Of a stretch of 13,369 nt of DNA, positions 1 through 10,372 are shown in pieces (the first letter of the stretch is position 1; the number at the start of each line of letters is the position of its first letter). A program made the position numbers and the translations under genes. The notes beneath the pieces are model-generated. The model had not been told where the DNA came from. It did not search any database and worked only from the letters and a program-made list of their open reading frames with translations. The stretch spans positions 1 to 13,369 of the forward strand of contig JAURJS010000025.1 of assembly GCA_030832135.1 (NCBI GenBank), written 5' to 3'. The stretch is from Candidatus Planktophila sp. (GTDB taxonomy: Bacteria; Actinomycetota; Actinomycetes; Nanopelagicales; Nanopelagicaceae).

Positions 1-189
1 CTTAGCAACAACATCCTTTGTGAAGGCATATGCCTGATCAATCAAAGGAAGTGATTGCTGGATATCGATGATGTAGATGCCATTGCGTTCTGTGAAGATA
101 AAACGCTTCATCTTTGGATTCCATCGACGAGTCTGGTGTCCGAAGTGGACTCCGCTGTCGAGGAGTTCGCGCATTGTTACTGATGCCAT
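1..189 (-). CDS. rpsB: 30S ribosomal protein S2, N-terminal part (cut by window edge)
   Basis: The first 63 codons of ribosomal protein S2, a component of the small ribosomal subunit. The translation begins [20 protein letters not shown] and continues [24 protein letters not shown], the highly conserved S2 amino terminus. The rest of the gene lies beyond base 1. The ATG at 189-187 is preceded by a strong Shine-Dalgarno AAGGAG (complement of 199-204) with 9 bases between, which fixes the start. In actinobacteria rpsB is usually followed by tsf, and xerC lies a few genes upstream, as here. A structured 228-base stretch separates it from the toxin gene upstream. Confidence 0.97.
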   Translation of the reverse strand, partial: MASVTMRELLDSGVHFGHQTRRWNPKMKRFIFTERNGIYIIDIQQSLPLIDQAYAFTKDVVAK

Positions 190-207
190 GGCGGCACGCT
201 CCTTCTT

Positions 208-374
208 AGGTTTTCGCGCATGCGCGAATAACCTGCTCGGTTAATGGCTTAACGATCTGTTAGGCCCGTCGCGTTCACAACGCCGACTATCCGTAGATAG
301 ACCGAAGTGGCTGAGATTCCCCGCAAGCGGTTCATCACAAGAACGCTGAGATGTCACAGATTTCTCAATCTGTG
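208..374 (-). promoter_or_regulatory. Structured 5' leader of rpsB (candidate S2 autoregulatory RNA)
   Basis: The gap between relE and rpsB contains a series of inverted repeats on the minus strand. In transcription order: an 8-bp stem at 374-355 with loop GAGA (a GNRA tetraloop); CCGC/GCGG at 330-321; CUAUC/GAUAG at 300-287 with loop UACG closed by C-G (a UNCG tetraloop); GCGUU/AACGC at 283-271; and a long stem at 234-208, AGGTT plus TTCGCG paired with CGCGAA plus AACCT around loop CATG, with one bulged A. The last stem ends 3 bases before the Shine-Dalgarno. The stable tetraloop sequences exist only on the minus strand, which supports transcription in that direction. S2 is known to regulate rpsB through its leader in gammaproteobacteria; whether this leader does the same is inference. 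It could also hold an independent small RNA. I found no convincing rpsB promoter. Confidence 0.55.
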
Positions 375-417
375 CAGGGGTGAGTCTAGCTGCAGGCGGG
401 CTTAGCCCCCAAATTGG

Positions 418-696
418 TCATTTTCCCCGCTTGAGGTCGCGGTAAAAGTTCTCATGGCTACCCACTTTGAGCAGCTGGATCCACTCCTCAGAGAGGAAGG
501 CATATGCGGTGAGCAGGGTTCTTCCCACTGCTCGGAATTTATAAACATAGATGCCGGTCAGATCGTCAATCTTGGCTCTGCCAGCTGAGGGAGATGTTGC
601 AATTGCGATTATAGCCTGCTCGACCAATTGCTGTTCGTTGATATGAAATTTCTTAACTTCCTTAATAAAGGATGTCGATGAAGTGATGCGAATCAA
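418..696 (-). CDS. RelE/ParE-superfamily toxin of a type II toxin-antitoxin module
   Basis: A 92-residue protein with the size and layout of RelE/ParE-fold toxins. It has an N-terminal helix pair (about residues 8-34), a central strand segment DDLTGIYVYKFRAVGRTLLTAY (residues 44-65), and a C-terminal strand with the motif KVGSHENFY (residues 77-85). The His and aromatic residues in that motif resemble the active-site end of YafQ/RelE-like mRNA interferases. The start is a TTG at 696-694 that overlaps the antitoxin stop as TTGA, so translation is probably coupled. Family members either cleave mRNA on the ribosome (RelE, YafQ) or poison gyrase (ParE); the sequence alone does not decide which. 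It sits between xerC and rpsB and has no evident terminator after it. Confidence 0.8.
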   Translation of the reverse strand: MIRITSSTSFIKEVKKFHINEQQLVEQAIIAIATSPSAGRAKIDDLTGIYVYKFRAVGRTLLTAYAFLSEEWIQLLKVGSHENFYRDLKRGK

Positions 697-839
697 CCAC
701 CTACGAACGCGGTGGATGCCTCCTCAAGAATTGATTCTGCCATTTCTTCAATTGTTTCATTTTTCATATAGGGATGTTGATTGGTTATATGTTGAACAAG
801 TTCTTCAAAACTCATTCTTAGTAATGGGGATGTTTTCAT
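693..839 (-). CDS. Small antitoxin partner of the RelE-type toxin
   Basis: A 48-residue ORF (MKTSPLLRMSFEELVQHITN, then QHPYMKNETIEEMAESILEE, ending ASTAFVGG) immediately upstream of the toxin, its TGA overlapping the toxin's TTG start. Most of it is an acidic, helix-prone stretch (residues 10-44), as expected for a toxin-neutralising antitoxin tail. I see no recognisable ribbon-helix-helix or HTH DNA-binding domain and do not recognise the family. The ATG at 839 has no Shine-Dalgarno. It does have a TATTCT -10-like element ending six bases upstream, consistent with a leaderless mRNA starting at the ATG. An alternative start is the ATG at codon 9 (815-813), giving 40 residues. The call rests on size, coupling and the toxin neighbour. 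The region is more AT-rich than the biosynthetic genes around it, which hints at acquisition. Confidence 0.6.
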   Translation of the reverse strand: MKTSPLLRMSFEELVQHITNQHPYMKNETIEEMAESILEEASTAFVGG

Positions 840-845
840 AAGCCA

Positions 846-874
846 AGAATAAAGATTATTGAATCGAGTTAAAA
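846..874 (-). promoter_or_regulatory. Candidate promoter of the toxin-antitoxin operon
   Basis: The minus strand carries TATTCT at 851-846, followed by TGGCTT and then the antitoxin ATG at 839. This is the spacing expected if the first transcribed base is the A of the ATG. A weak TTTTAA lies 17 bases upstream of it as a possible -35. The -10 matches the TAnnnT pattern and mirrors the layout at ilvD and the ilvB leader. No other signal explains translation of the antitoxin, which lacks a ribosome-binding site. Confidence 0.4.
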
Positions 875-887
875 GTATTTGTGCAAG

Positions 888-900
888 CTACTTTAAGTAG
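888..900. promoter_or_regulatory. Candidate operator palindrome upstream of the toxin-antitoxin genes
   Basis: CTACTT and AAGTAG flank a single central base, a 13-bp inverted repeat in the AT-rich gap between xerC and the antitoxin, about 37 bases upstream of the putative -10. Many type II modules repress themselves through such sites. It could also be a chance AT-rich repeat or a small RNA hairpin. Confidence 0.3.
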
Positions 901-965
901 AACTTAATATATTGAAGAGATAGGAAATAGTGGATAGCTATAAATAGGGCTGAACCTAAAATAAA

Positions 966-1874
966 TTAGGCGCGAGGGTGTGCCTGTTTAAATGCCTGAC
1001 GAAGTCGATCAGTTGAGACATGTGTATAAATCTGTGTAGTTGCCAAAGACGAGTGGCCCAGGATTTCTTGGACGGTGCGAAGGTCAGCGCCACCTTCTAA
1101 TAGATGGGTCGCGGCAGAGTGGCGAAGGGCGTGTGGTCCCATCCGCTCAACTCCCTCAAGAGCAGATAAAGCTTCATAGACAACTGTGCGAACAGCGCGC
1201 TGATCAATTCGCTTACCTCGTGCACCTAAGAAGAGCGCCCTGCCGGATTTATCGTTTGCCAACAATGGACGTGCCTCGTTGATATACACATGAAGAGCTT
1301 TCACAGCAGGAGCTCCCATCGGAATCATCCGCTCCTTATTGCCCTTACCTAAGACTCGAATCGTATTGCGGCTAAAGTCGAGATCTTCTAGATCAAGACC
1401 ACAGACCTCTGAGACACGAGCACCTGTCGCATATAAAAGTTCAACGAGTGCAACATCTCGGATGGAGGTTGGTGTTTCAAACTCTGATGCTCGCGTTGCC
1501 ATGGAATCGATGGCGGTGACAGCATCGCCTTGCGTTAGGACACCTGGCAAGGTGTGGTGAGATTTAGGTGTGGCAAGTGTTGCACCAACATCTGCCGCCA
1601 AATAACCATGCTTTGTTGCCCACTTAGTAAAGAGGCGAATCGATACAGCTCGACGAGACAAAGTAGTTCTTGCTCCCCCGCGCACCTGCTGCGATGCAAG
1701 CCAGGAGCGAATAAGTTGAAGGTTTATATCTTCAATCTCACTCACTCCATTATTGGCTAGGTGATCGATAAAGGAATCTAGATCTCCTAGATAAGCACGA
1801 ACGGTGTGAGATGAAAGAGCTTTCTCATTAACCAGATAGTGCGAATACGCATCTCTTATCTCATCGAAAGACAT
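966..1874 (-). CDS. xerC: Tyrosine recombinase XerC
   Basis: A 302-residue tyrosine recombinase of the Xer type, which acts with XerD at the dif site to resolve chromosome dimers before cell division. The N-terminal SAM-like core-binding domain spans about residues 1-95, and the catalytic domain about 110-302. All six catalytic residues are present: Arg153 (TGARVSE), Lys177 (GKGNKER), His248 and Arg251 (PHALRHSAATHLLEGG), His274 (LGHSS) and nucleophile Tyr283 (IYTHVS). I name it xerC rather than xerD because actinobacteria carry xerC near rpsB; the sequence alone does not separate the two well. Its ATG lies 9 bases after the cimA stop with no good Shine-Dalgarno, so it appears to be the last gene of the branched-chain amino acid operon. 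No strong terminator follows it. Confidence 0.93.
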   Translation of the reverse strand: MSFDEIRDAYSHYLVNEKALSSHTVRAYLGDLDSFIDHLANNGVSEIEDINLQLIRSWLASQQVRGGARTTLSRRAVSIRLFTKWATKHGYLAADVGATLATPKSHHTLPGVLTQGDAVTAIDSMATRASEFETPTSIRDVALVELLYATGARVSEVCGLDLEDLDFSRNTIRVLGKGNKERMIPMGAPAVKALHVYINEARPLLANDKSGRALFLGARGKRIDQRAVRTVVYEALSALEGVERMGPHALRHSAATHLLEGGADLRTVQEILGHSSLATTQIYTHVSTDRLRQAFKQAHPRA

Positions 1875-1883
1875 GCCATTAGT

Positions 1884-3470
1884 TTAAGGCTTAAGACCCT
1901 GACGTAATAGGCCAAAGGTCAACGCGTCTTCAAGAGCCATCGCAGATGCTGCAATCACGTTCTCATGAACACCAACGGTATTCCATTCGCCCTTGCCATC
2001 TGATGTCTCGATTAATACGCGAGTAATCGCACCGGTGCCCAGGCGTCCTTCAAGGATGCGCACCTTGTAATCCGTAAGTTCAAGGGTAGAAATCTGTGGA
2101 TAGAGCTCATTGAGTCCATCACGAAGGGCTGTATCAAATGCGTTAACCGGACCATTTCCTGAACCAGAGCAAGTGATCTCTCTACCTTGGGCAGTAACGG
2201 TGACCTCTGCCTTGGTAATAATCGTTCCATCTGCGCCGTGCTCAGTTGTTGTGAGCCAGTGATCGATTGAGAAAAATGATGGGCGCTTGCCTGAAGATTC
2301 TTCAAGGAGAAGAAGTTCAAATGAGGCATCGGCTGCTTCGAAGGTGAAACCTTGAGCCTCCATCGCCTTAACCTTTTCAACAATGCGGGTAATGAGTTCG
2401 CGGTCTCCCCCAAGGTCAACGCCGAGCTCTTGTGACTTCAATTCAATCGATGCCCGGCCGGCCATATCAGAGACGAGCATTCGCATATCGTTTCCAACAG
2501 ATGCTGGATCCTCATGCTGATAAAGCATCGGATCAACCTTGATTGCGGATGCGTGAAGACCTGCCTTGTGGGCAAAGGCAGAGACGCCTGTGTAAGGCTG
2601 ACGAAGTGAAGGTGAAATGTTTGTTACTTCAGCAACTGCATGTGAGATACGGAAAGCCTCACGGAGAGCATTGGCTGGAAGGACTTCCTTCTTCTTCTTG
2701 AGCTCTAGGTTTGCAATGATGGTGACGAGATCTGCATTACCTGTGCGCTCACCATAGCCATTGAGAGTTCCTTGAACATGGGTAGCTCCTGCGGCAACAG
2801 CGGCCATTGAGTTTGCAACAGCGCATCCTGTGTCGTTATGGCAGTGAATACCGATACGGGCAGAAGTTGCACCGATAACATCGTTGACAACATCTGCAAT
2901 CTCATCGGGAAGCATTCCACCATTGGTATCGCATAGAGCGGCCACATCAGCGCCAGCCTCCATAGCAACGCGGATGACTTCAAGTGCATAGGCGCGATTG
3001 GCGCGATATCCATCGAAGAAGTGCTCCGCATCGAGAAATACTCGCTGACCTTCTGCGCGAAGGTGAGAGATAGAGTCACGGATCATCTCGAGGTTCTCAT
3101 CAAGAGTTGTCTTGAGTGCGAGATCAACATGGCGGTCATACGCCTTAGCAACGAGCGTTACGGCAGCAGCGCCAGAATCACGAAGAGCAGCGAGCAGTAC
3201 ATCATCTGCCGCCTTTACGTTAGGGCGACGTGTTGCACCAAATGCTACAAAGGTAGCGTTCTTGAGCTTAAGCTCCTTCTTAGCCAGTGCGAAGAATTCT
3301 GTATCTTTAGGATTAGCCCCTGGCCAACCACCCTCAATAAAACCAACACCGAGATCATCGAGGTGGCGAGCAATTGTCAGCTTGTCATGAACAGAGAGGT
3401 TGAGCCCTTCCTGCTGCGCACCATCACGGAGGGTGGTGTCGTAGATATGAAAGCTGTCATCGATTGACAT
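1884..3470 (-). CDS. cimA: (R)-citramalate synthase, CimA family
   Basis: A 528-residue member of the HMG-CoA lyase-like/isopropylmalate synthase family. CimA condenses pyruvate with acetyl-CoA to citramalate, the entry to threonine-independent isoleucine synthesis. The TIM-barrel catalytic domain starts with the signature YDTTLRDGAQQEG (residues 10-22). The second signature is GIHCHNDTGCAVANS (207-221). Expected metal ligands are Asp11, His209, His211 and Asn245. A LeuA-type dimeric regulatory domain occupies about residues 395-528 and probably mediates feedback inhibition. The DGAQ form (rather than DGEQ of typical LeuA) and the overall length fit the citramalate synthase subfamily; 2-isopropylmalate synthase is the main alternative. 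The ATG overlaps the ilvE stop by one base (TAATG), so translation is likely coupled. Confidence 0.88.
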   Translation of the reverse strand: MSIDDSFHIYDTTLRDGAQQEGLNLSVHDKLTIARHLDDLGVGFIEGGWPGANPKDTEFFALAKKELKLKNATFVAFGATRRPNVKAADDVLLAALRDSGAAAVTLVAKAYDRHVDLALKTTLDENLEMIRDSISHLRAEGQRVFLDAEHFFDGYRANRAYALEVIRVAMEAGADVAALCDTNGGMLPDEIADVVNDVIGATSARIGIHCHNDTGCAVANSMAAVAAGATHVQGTLNGYGERTGNADLVTIIANLELKKKKEVLPANALREAFRISHAVAEVTNISPSLRQPYTGVSAFAHKAGLHASAIKVDPMLYQHEDPASVGNDMRMLVSDMAGRASIELKSQELGVDLGGDRELITRIVEKVKAMEAQGFTFEAADASFELLLLEESSGKRPSFFSIDHWLTTTEHGADGTIITKAEVTVTAQGREITCSGSGNGPVNAFDTALRDGLNELYPQISTLELTDYKVRILEGRLGTGAITRVLIETSDGKGEWNTVGVHENVIAASAMALEDALTFGLLRQGLKP

Positions 3471-4549
3471 TAGTTGACCGCAACATTCCAGTTATGTGTA
3501 TCGGCAATTGTTCCGTGCTGGATTGCAAGCATATGGTTGCGAATCTGCATTGTGATTGCGCCAGGCTTTCCATCACCTGTAACCCATGTACCCATTGCAG
3601 ACTTTGCCTGTCCTACCGGAGAGATCACTGCGGCTGTGCCACAGGCGAAGATCTCTGTGATCGCACCTGATTGAACACCTTCGCGCCAATCATCTACCGA
3701 GAGCATGACTTCCTCTGTCTTGTAACCAAGATCTTTAGCCACAGACAAGATTGAGTCGCGAGTAATTCCTGGTAGCAAGGTACCGGTCAACTTTGGCGTG
3801 ATGACAGTTGCATCGGCACCCTTTCCCTTTACGAAGTAAAGGTTCATGCCGCCCATCTCTTCAATCCATTTACGTTCTTTTGCATCAATCCAGACAACTT
3901 GATCGCAACCTTCAGCTGCTGCAGCTTTCTGTGCGATGAGCGATGCTGCGTAGTTTCCACCGCACTTCGCCTCACCTGTTCCGCCCTGTGCTGCGCGCAC
4001 ATATTCAGTGGAGATCCAGACTGAAACTGGCTTTGATGGGTCAAAGTAAGCACCTGCTGGTGTTGCAATAAGAATATACTTCGCCTTATTGGATGGGCGC
4101 ACACCGAGGCCAACCTCTGTTGCGATCATAAATGGGCGGATATAGAGAGACTCCCCTACCGCATTTGGAACCCAACCTGCATCTTTCTTCACAAGTGCAT
4201 CGACGGTCTCTAGGAAGAGAGCCTCTGGCATCTCAGGAAGTGCAAGGCGCTTGGCAGAGTTAGCAAAGCGACGGGCATTTGCCTCTGGACGAAAGAGCGA
4301 GATAGATCCATCTGGCTGGCGGTATGCCTTCATTCCTTCGAAGATTTCCTGGCCGTAGTGGAAGACAGCTGTTGCCGGATCTAGCGTGAGCGGACCGTAT
4401 GGAAGCAGCTCTGGCTCTGACCAACCACCATCTTGTGACCAATCACAAACAACCATGTGATCGGTGTAGTACTTACCGAATCCACCTTCAGCGATCAGCG
4501 CGTTGCGCTTTTCAACTGGAACGGCGTTGGGATTGAGTGTGATCTTCAT
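3470..4549 (-). CDS. ilvE: Branched-chain amino acid aminotransferase
   Basis: A 359-residue class IV (fold type IV) PLP aminotransferase that performs the last step of Val, Ile and Leu synthesis, exchanging amino groups with glutamate. The N-terminal part carries the FHYGQEIFEGMKAYR motif (residues 63-77). The PLP-binding lysine is Lys195 in GEAKCGGNYAASL. The class IV signature begins at EEMGGMNLYFV (230-240), and GTAAVISPVG (304-313) forms the phosphate-binding end. The length matches the long, bacterial/mitochondrial-type BCAT subgroup. The stop codon of leuB directly abuts the ATG (TAAATG). All four genes around it belong to the same pathway. Confidence 0.96.
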   Translation of the reverse strand: MKITLNPNAVPVEKRNALIAEGGFGKYYTDHMVVCDWSQDGGWSEPELLPYGPLTLDPATAVFHYGQEIFEGMKAYRQPDGSISLFRPEANARRFANSAKRLALPEMPEALFLETVDALVKKDAGWVPNAVGESLYIRPFMIATEVGLGVRPSNKAKYILIATPAGAYFDPSKPVSVWISTEYVRAAQGGTGEAKCGGNYAASLIAQKAAAAEGCDQVVWIDAKERKWIEEMGGMNLYFVKGKGADATVITPKLTGTLLPGITRDSILSVAKDLGYKTEEVMLSVDDWREGVQSGAITEIFACGTAAVISPVGQAKSAMGTWVTGDGKPGAITMQIRNHMLAIQHGTIADTHNWNVAVN

Positions 4550-5590
4550 TTACTTCACCAATGCGATGAGTGCTGCGCCAACTTCTGTTGTGCTGCGCTT
4601 GGCATCTCCTCGGTTGAGTAGATCTTGGGCAACGGCCTTCTCAACATCACGAGCTGCATCAGATAGTCCAAGGTGATCGAGCATCATCGCAACAGACATG
4701 ATGGTTGCTGTTGGATCTGCAATGTTCTTACCTGCGATATCTGGAGCAGAGCCATGTACTGGCTCAAACATTGAAGGGAACTTACCCGTTGGGTTGATAT
4801 TGCCTGAAGCTGCCAGTCCAATACCGCCACAGATAGCTGCTGCAATATCGGTCAAGATATCTCCGAAGAGGTTATCTGTGACAACGACATCAAAGCGCTC
4901 CGGGTTGGTAACGAAGAACATGGAAGCTGCATCAACGTGGAGGTAATCCGTTGTAATACCTGGATACTCCTTAGCAACCTCGTTAAATGTGCGAGTCCAG
5001 AGTCCTCCTGCACGGGTAAGAACATTGTTCTTATGGACAAGAGTTAACTTCTTACGCTCACGCTTTGAAGCGCGCTCAAAGGCATCACGGATGACACGCT
5101 CTGCACCGCGACGGGTATTGAGTGATTCTTCCGTTGCAATCTCTGCATCAGTTCCTTCAGCCAGCGTTCCACCTGCGCCAACATATGGGCCTTCTGTGCC
5201 TTCGCGAACAACAACGAAGTCGATGGGAGCCTTTGTCGCAAGTGGACCGGTTACGCCAGGCATCAACTTTGCAGGGCGAAGGTTGATGTAGTGATCGAAT
5301 GCAAAACGGAGCTTCAATAGCAATCCGCGCTCGAGCACACCTGATGGAACTGTTGGATCTCCAACAGCACCGAGCAGGATGACATCTGCCTTCGCTAGCT
5401 CTGCCATGACTGAGTCAGGGAGAACTTCACCAGTGCGGTGCCAGTAACCAGCGCCGAGGTCGTAGTTGGTCTTATTGAAGGTGACGCCATACTTTGCAGC
5501 AACGGCATCAAGAACCTTAAGACCCTCCCCTACAACTTCAGTTCCGATTCCATCGCCTGGAATAACTGCAAGGTTGAATGACTTGGACAT
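4550..5590 (-). CDS. leuB: 3-isopropylmalate dehydrogenase
   Basis: A 346-residue NAD-dependent beta-decarboxylating dehydrogenase. It converts 3-isopropylmalate to 2-oxoisocaproate in leucine synthesis; the same enzyme commonly serves erythro-3-methylmalate in the citramalate route to isoleucine. Visible features: N-terminal PGDGIGTEV (11-19); substrate-binding Arg95, Arg105 and Arg129; Tyr136 and Lys187 (HKNN) in the active site; metal-binding Asp220, Asp244 and Asp248, the last two in the signature [15 protein letters not shown] (238-252); and the NAD-binding [18 protein letters not shown] (276-293). The short form fits the actinobacterial type. The ATG at 5590 lies 7 bases after the serA stop. 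Its Shine-Dalgarno is weak (TAGG, distant). Confidence 0.96.
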   Translation of the reverse strand: MSKSFNLAVIPGDGIGTEVVGEGLKVLDAVAAKYGVTFNKTNYDLGAGYWHRTGEVLPDSVMAELAKADVILLGAVGDPTVPSGVLERGLLLKLRFAFDHYINLRPAKLMPGVTGPLATKAPIDFVVVREGTEGPYVGAGGTLAEGTDAEIATEESLNTRRGAERVIRDAFERASKRERKKLTLVHKNNVLTRAGGLWTRTFNEVAKEYPGITTDYLHVDAASMFFVTNPERFDVVVTDNLFGDILTDIAAAICGGIGLAASGNINPTGKFPSMFEPVHGSAPDIAGKNIADPTATIMSVAMMLDHLGLSDAARDVEKAVAQDLLNRGDAKRSTTEVGAALIALVK

Positions 5591-5597
5591 ATCTAAA

Positions 5598-8244
<2,647 letters not shown>

Positions 8245-8529
8245 TTAGTTCTGGTAATCGGGTTGTGTGTCTTTAACAGGCTTCTTTGCTCCATCAACGA
8301 GCTCTTCAATGCTGATCACACTGATGAGCTTGTCCAATTGAGCGATTACTTGCTCGAGAGAGTGTCCTTCAAGGTTTACCTGAATAACCATCTTCGAAAC
8401 TTCTGGATTAGATGTTGGACCAACAACGAGGGTGTCGATGTTGTAGGCGCGGCGAGCAAAGAGCCCAGATACGCGAGCGAGGACGCCTGGTTCATTCTCA
8501 ACGAGAACTTCAATTGTGTGAATAGACAT
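8245..8529 (-). CDS. ilvN: Acetolactate synthase small (regulatory) subunit, short ACT-only form
   Basis: A 94-residue regulatory subunit that binds IlvB and normally confers valine feedback inhibition. The ACT domain fills residues 2-76; VENEPGVLARVSGLFARRAYNID (10-32) has the Asn12, Gly15 and Asn30 positions used for valine binding in relatives. Actinobacterial IlvN is usually about 160-175 residues with a second C-terminal domain. Here the protein ends soon after the ACT domain with a polar tail (DGAKKPVKDTQPDYQN), like the short E. coli IlvN. Only 27 bases remain before ilvC, so there is no room for a frameshifted remnant. The ATG overlaps the ilvB stop (TAATG), with AGGAG inside the end of ilvB. 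Confidence 0.93.
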   Translation of the reverse strand: MSIHTIEVLVENEPGVLARVSGLFARRAYNIDTLVVGPTSNPEVSKMVIQVNLEGHSLEQVIAQLDKLISVISIEELVDGAKKPVKDTQPDYQN

Positions 8530-10295
8530 TAGAGCTCCTGTGAATCCCAGTCAGGCGCTGTCGCGCGGGCAATCATGATTTCATCATTCGATGTTCCAGC
8601 AGCAACCATCGGCCAGACCATCGCATCGCGATGAACGCGGAAATCAACTACGACAGGTTGGTCGTTAATTGACATCGCCTTCTCGATAGTGGCATCAAGA
8701 TCTTCTGGTCGCTCGCAAGAGAGTCCAACACAGCCCATCGCCTCTGCAAGCATCGGGAAGTTAGGAACGCGCTTTGACTCAAGTGAGGTATTTGAATAAC
8801 GGCCTTCATAGAAGAGGGTCTGCCACTGGCGAACCATTCCGAGGGATTCATTATTAATAATCGCAACCTTGATTGGAATATTGTTAAGAGCACATGTAAC
8901 TAGCTCTTGATTTGTCATCTGGAAACAACCATCGCCATCGATGGCCCAGACAGTTGCATCAGGAGCTCCAACCTTTGCACCCATTGCAGCTGGAACTCCA
9001 TATCCCATAGTTCCAGCGCCGCCTGAGTTGAGCCAGGTGCGAGGGTGTTCGTAAGAGATAAATTGCGATGCCCACATCTGATGTTGACCAACACCTGATG
9101 TAAAGATCGTCTCTGATCCAGAGATCTTTCCAATACGCTCGATTACTGCCTGTGGAGAGAGTGAACCATCATCAGGAAGTGTGTAACCCAATGGGTATGT
9201 TGACTTCAACTTCTGCATTGAGGCATTCCACGGTGTTAAATCTGGGCGGCTCTTCTCAAGGGCTGCCTTAAGCGCAGGAATAAGGGCAGTAATGGTTTCG
9301 CGAAGGTCTCCCACAACTGGGACATCGGCAAACTTATTCTTATTGATCTCAGCTGGGTCGATATCAGCGTGAATAACCTTGGCGCTAACTGCGAAGGTAG
9401 AGAGCTTTCCAGTAACGCGGTCATCGAAGCGAGCGCCTAAAGTGATCAGTAGATCGGCCTTTTGCAGAGCCGTTACCGCAGCAACTGTTCCATGCATACC
9501 TGGCATACCGAGATGAAGTGGATGTGAATCCGGGAATGCACCACGTGCCATCAAAGTGGTCACAACTGGTGCACCGAGAAGTTCAACCAACTGGGCAAGC
9601 TCCTTTGAAGCCTCCGCCTTGATTACTCCCCCGCCAACATAGAAGACTGGCTTCTTTGATTGCGCAATAAGCGCTGCAGCATCTGCAATCGATTGGTTAT
9701 CTGGTGTAATGCGTGGGTTATAACCAGCGAGTTCAATCTTTGCTGGCCAGTTAAATGTTGTCTGCGTCTGCAGCGCATCCTTGGCAATATCAACGAGGAC
9801 TGGGCCAGGACGACCTGAGGTTGCGATATGAAATGCCTCAGCGATTGCGCGTGGAATGTCGGCAGCCTTGGTGACAAGGAAGTTGTGCTTTGTAAATGGC
9901 ATGGTGATGCCGCGAATATCAGCCTCTTGGAATGCATCGGTACCAATTGCAGCCGATGGAACCTGGCCAGTGATTGCAACGAGTGGAACAGAGTCCATTC
10001 CGGCATCCATCAATGGGGTAACGAGGTTGGTAGCTCCAGGACCTGATGTTGCAATACAGACACCGGCGCGACCAGTTACCTGCGCATAGCCAGTTGCCGC
10101 GTGTCCTGCTCCTTGCTCATGGCGAACAAGGATGTGGCGAATAGTGGAGTCGAAGATCGGATCGTAGGCAGGAAGGATGGCGCCACCAGGCAGACCGAAC
10201 ATCACATCGACATTAGCCGCTTCAAGGCTCTTCACCAATGAAGTTGCTCCGCTCATTGCTGTGCCGTTCGCTGTGGGAACGTGCTGTGTTGTCAT
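8529..10295 (-). CDS. ilvB: Acetolactate synthase large (catalytic) subunit
   Basis: A 588-residue thiamine-diphosphate enzyme that joins two pyruvates to acetolactate, or pyruvate and 2-oxobutyrate to acetohydroxybutyrate, at the head of Val/Leu and Ile synthesis. Domains run pyrimidine-binding (about 15-180), FAD-binding-like central domain (about 200-340) and diphosphate-binding (about 375-560). Catalytic Glu60 lies in VRHEQGAGH. The ThDP/Mg motif runs from GDG (454-456) to NN (481-482). Two nearby segments, the central [11 protein letters not shown] (286-296) and the C-terminal SLGMVRQWQ (484-492), are typical of AHAS rather than catabolic synthases. The ATG is preceded by AAGGAG at 10308-10303 with 7 bases between. 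It is the first structural gene after the attenuator. Confidence 0.97.
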   Translation of the reverse strand: MTTQHVPTANGTAMSGATSLVKSLEAANVDVMFGLPGGAILPAYDPIFDSTIRHILVRHEQGAGHAATGYAQVTGRAGVCIATSGPGATNLVTPLMDAGMDSVPLVAITGQVPSAAIGTDAFQEADIRGITMPFTKHNFLVTKAADIPRAIAEAFHIATSGRPGPVLVDIAKDALQTQTTFNWPAKIELAGYNPRITPDNQSIADAAALIAQSKKPVFYVGGGVIKAEASKELAQLVELLGAPVVTTLMARGAFPDSHPLHLGMPGMHGTVAAVTALQKADLLITLGARFDDRVTGKLSTFAVSAKVIHADIDPAEINKNKFADVPVVGDLRETITALIPALKAALEKSRPDLTPWNASMQKLKSTYPLGYTLPDDGSLSPQAVIERIGKISGSETIFTSGVGQHQMWASQFISYEHPRTWLNSGGAGTMGYGVPAAMGAKVGAPDATVWAIDGDGCFQMTNQELVTCALNNIPIKVAIINNESLGMVRQWQTLFYEGRYSNTSLESKRVPNFPMLAEAMGCVGLSCERPEDLDATIEKAMSINDQPVVVDFRVHRDAMVWPMVAAGTSNDEIMIARATAPDWDSQEL

Positions 10296-10347
10296 CTTCT
10301 TGCTCCTTTCGCTCTCGTAGAACTCTTCGATAAACCTTTTATAAATG

Positions 10348-10371
10348 AAAAAACCCTCAGATATCTGAGGG
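10348..10371 (-). terminator. Intrinsic terminator of the ilvB attenuator
   Basis: A perfect 18-base palindrome, CCCTCAGATATCTGAGGG (10371-10354), followed directly on the minus strand by six T (10353-10348). It lies between the leader peptide and ilvB, about 52 bases before the ilvB ATG, and 171 bases after the ilvD stop. Its position after a Val/Ile-rich mini-ORF makes it an attenuator rather than the simple end of ilvD. I did not find an obvious alternative antiterminator pairing by eye. Confidence 0.85.
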
Positions 10372-10372
10372 C

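Noticed and set aside
301..330. A CTGAGA string near 311-316 on the + strand, reminiscent of the TPP riboswitch core
   Set aside because: No other TPP riboswitch elements and no + strand gene downstream. The hairpin loops favour the opposite strand.
210..410. tRNA gene in the rpsB-relE gap
   Set aside because: Neither strand shows a T-loop GGTTCRANYCC with a matching acceptor stem. The hairpins do not form a cloverleaf.
955..970. CCTAA/TTAGG hairpin at the end of xerC as a terminator
   Set aside because: The stem is only 5 bp and AT-rich and overlaps the stop codon, and the following T-rich bases are not a clear tract. Too weak to call.
3021..3467. 148-codon + strand ORF inside cimA, with other long + strand ORFs inside ilvC, serA and ilvD
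   Set aside because: They are shadows of strongly conserved minus-strand genes, with no ribosome-binding sites and no family resemblance.
10321..10347. Second promoter (TTATAA-like) between the attenuator terminator and ilvB
   Set aside because: AT-rich bases after the T tract resemble a -10, but no -35 at a suitable distance is visible.
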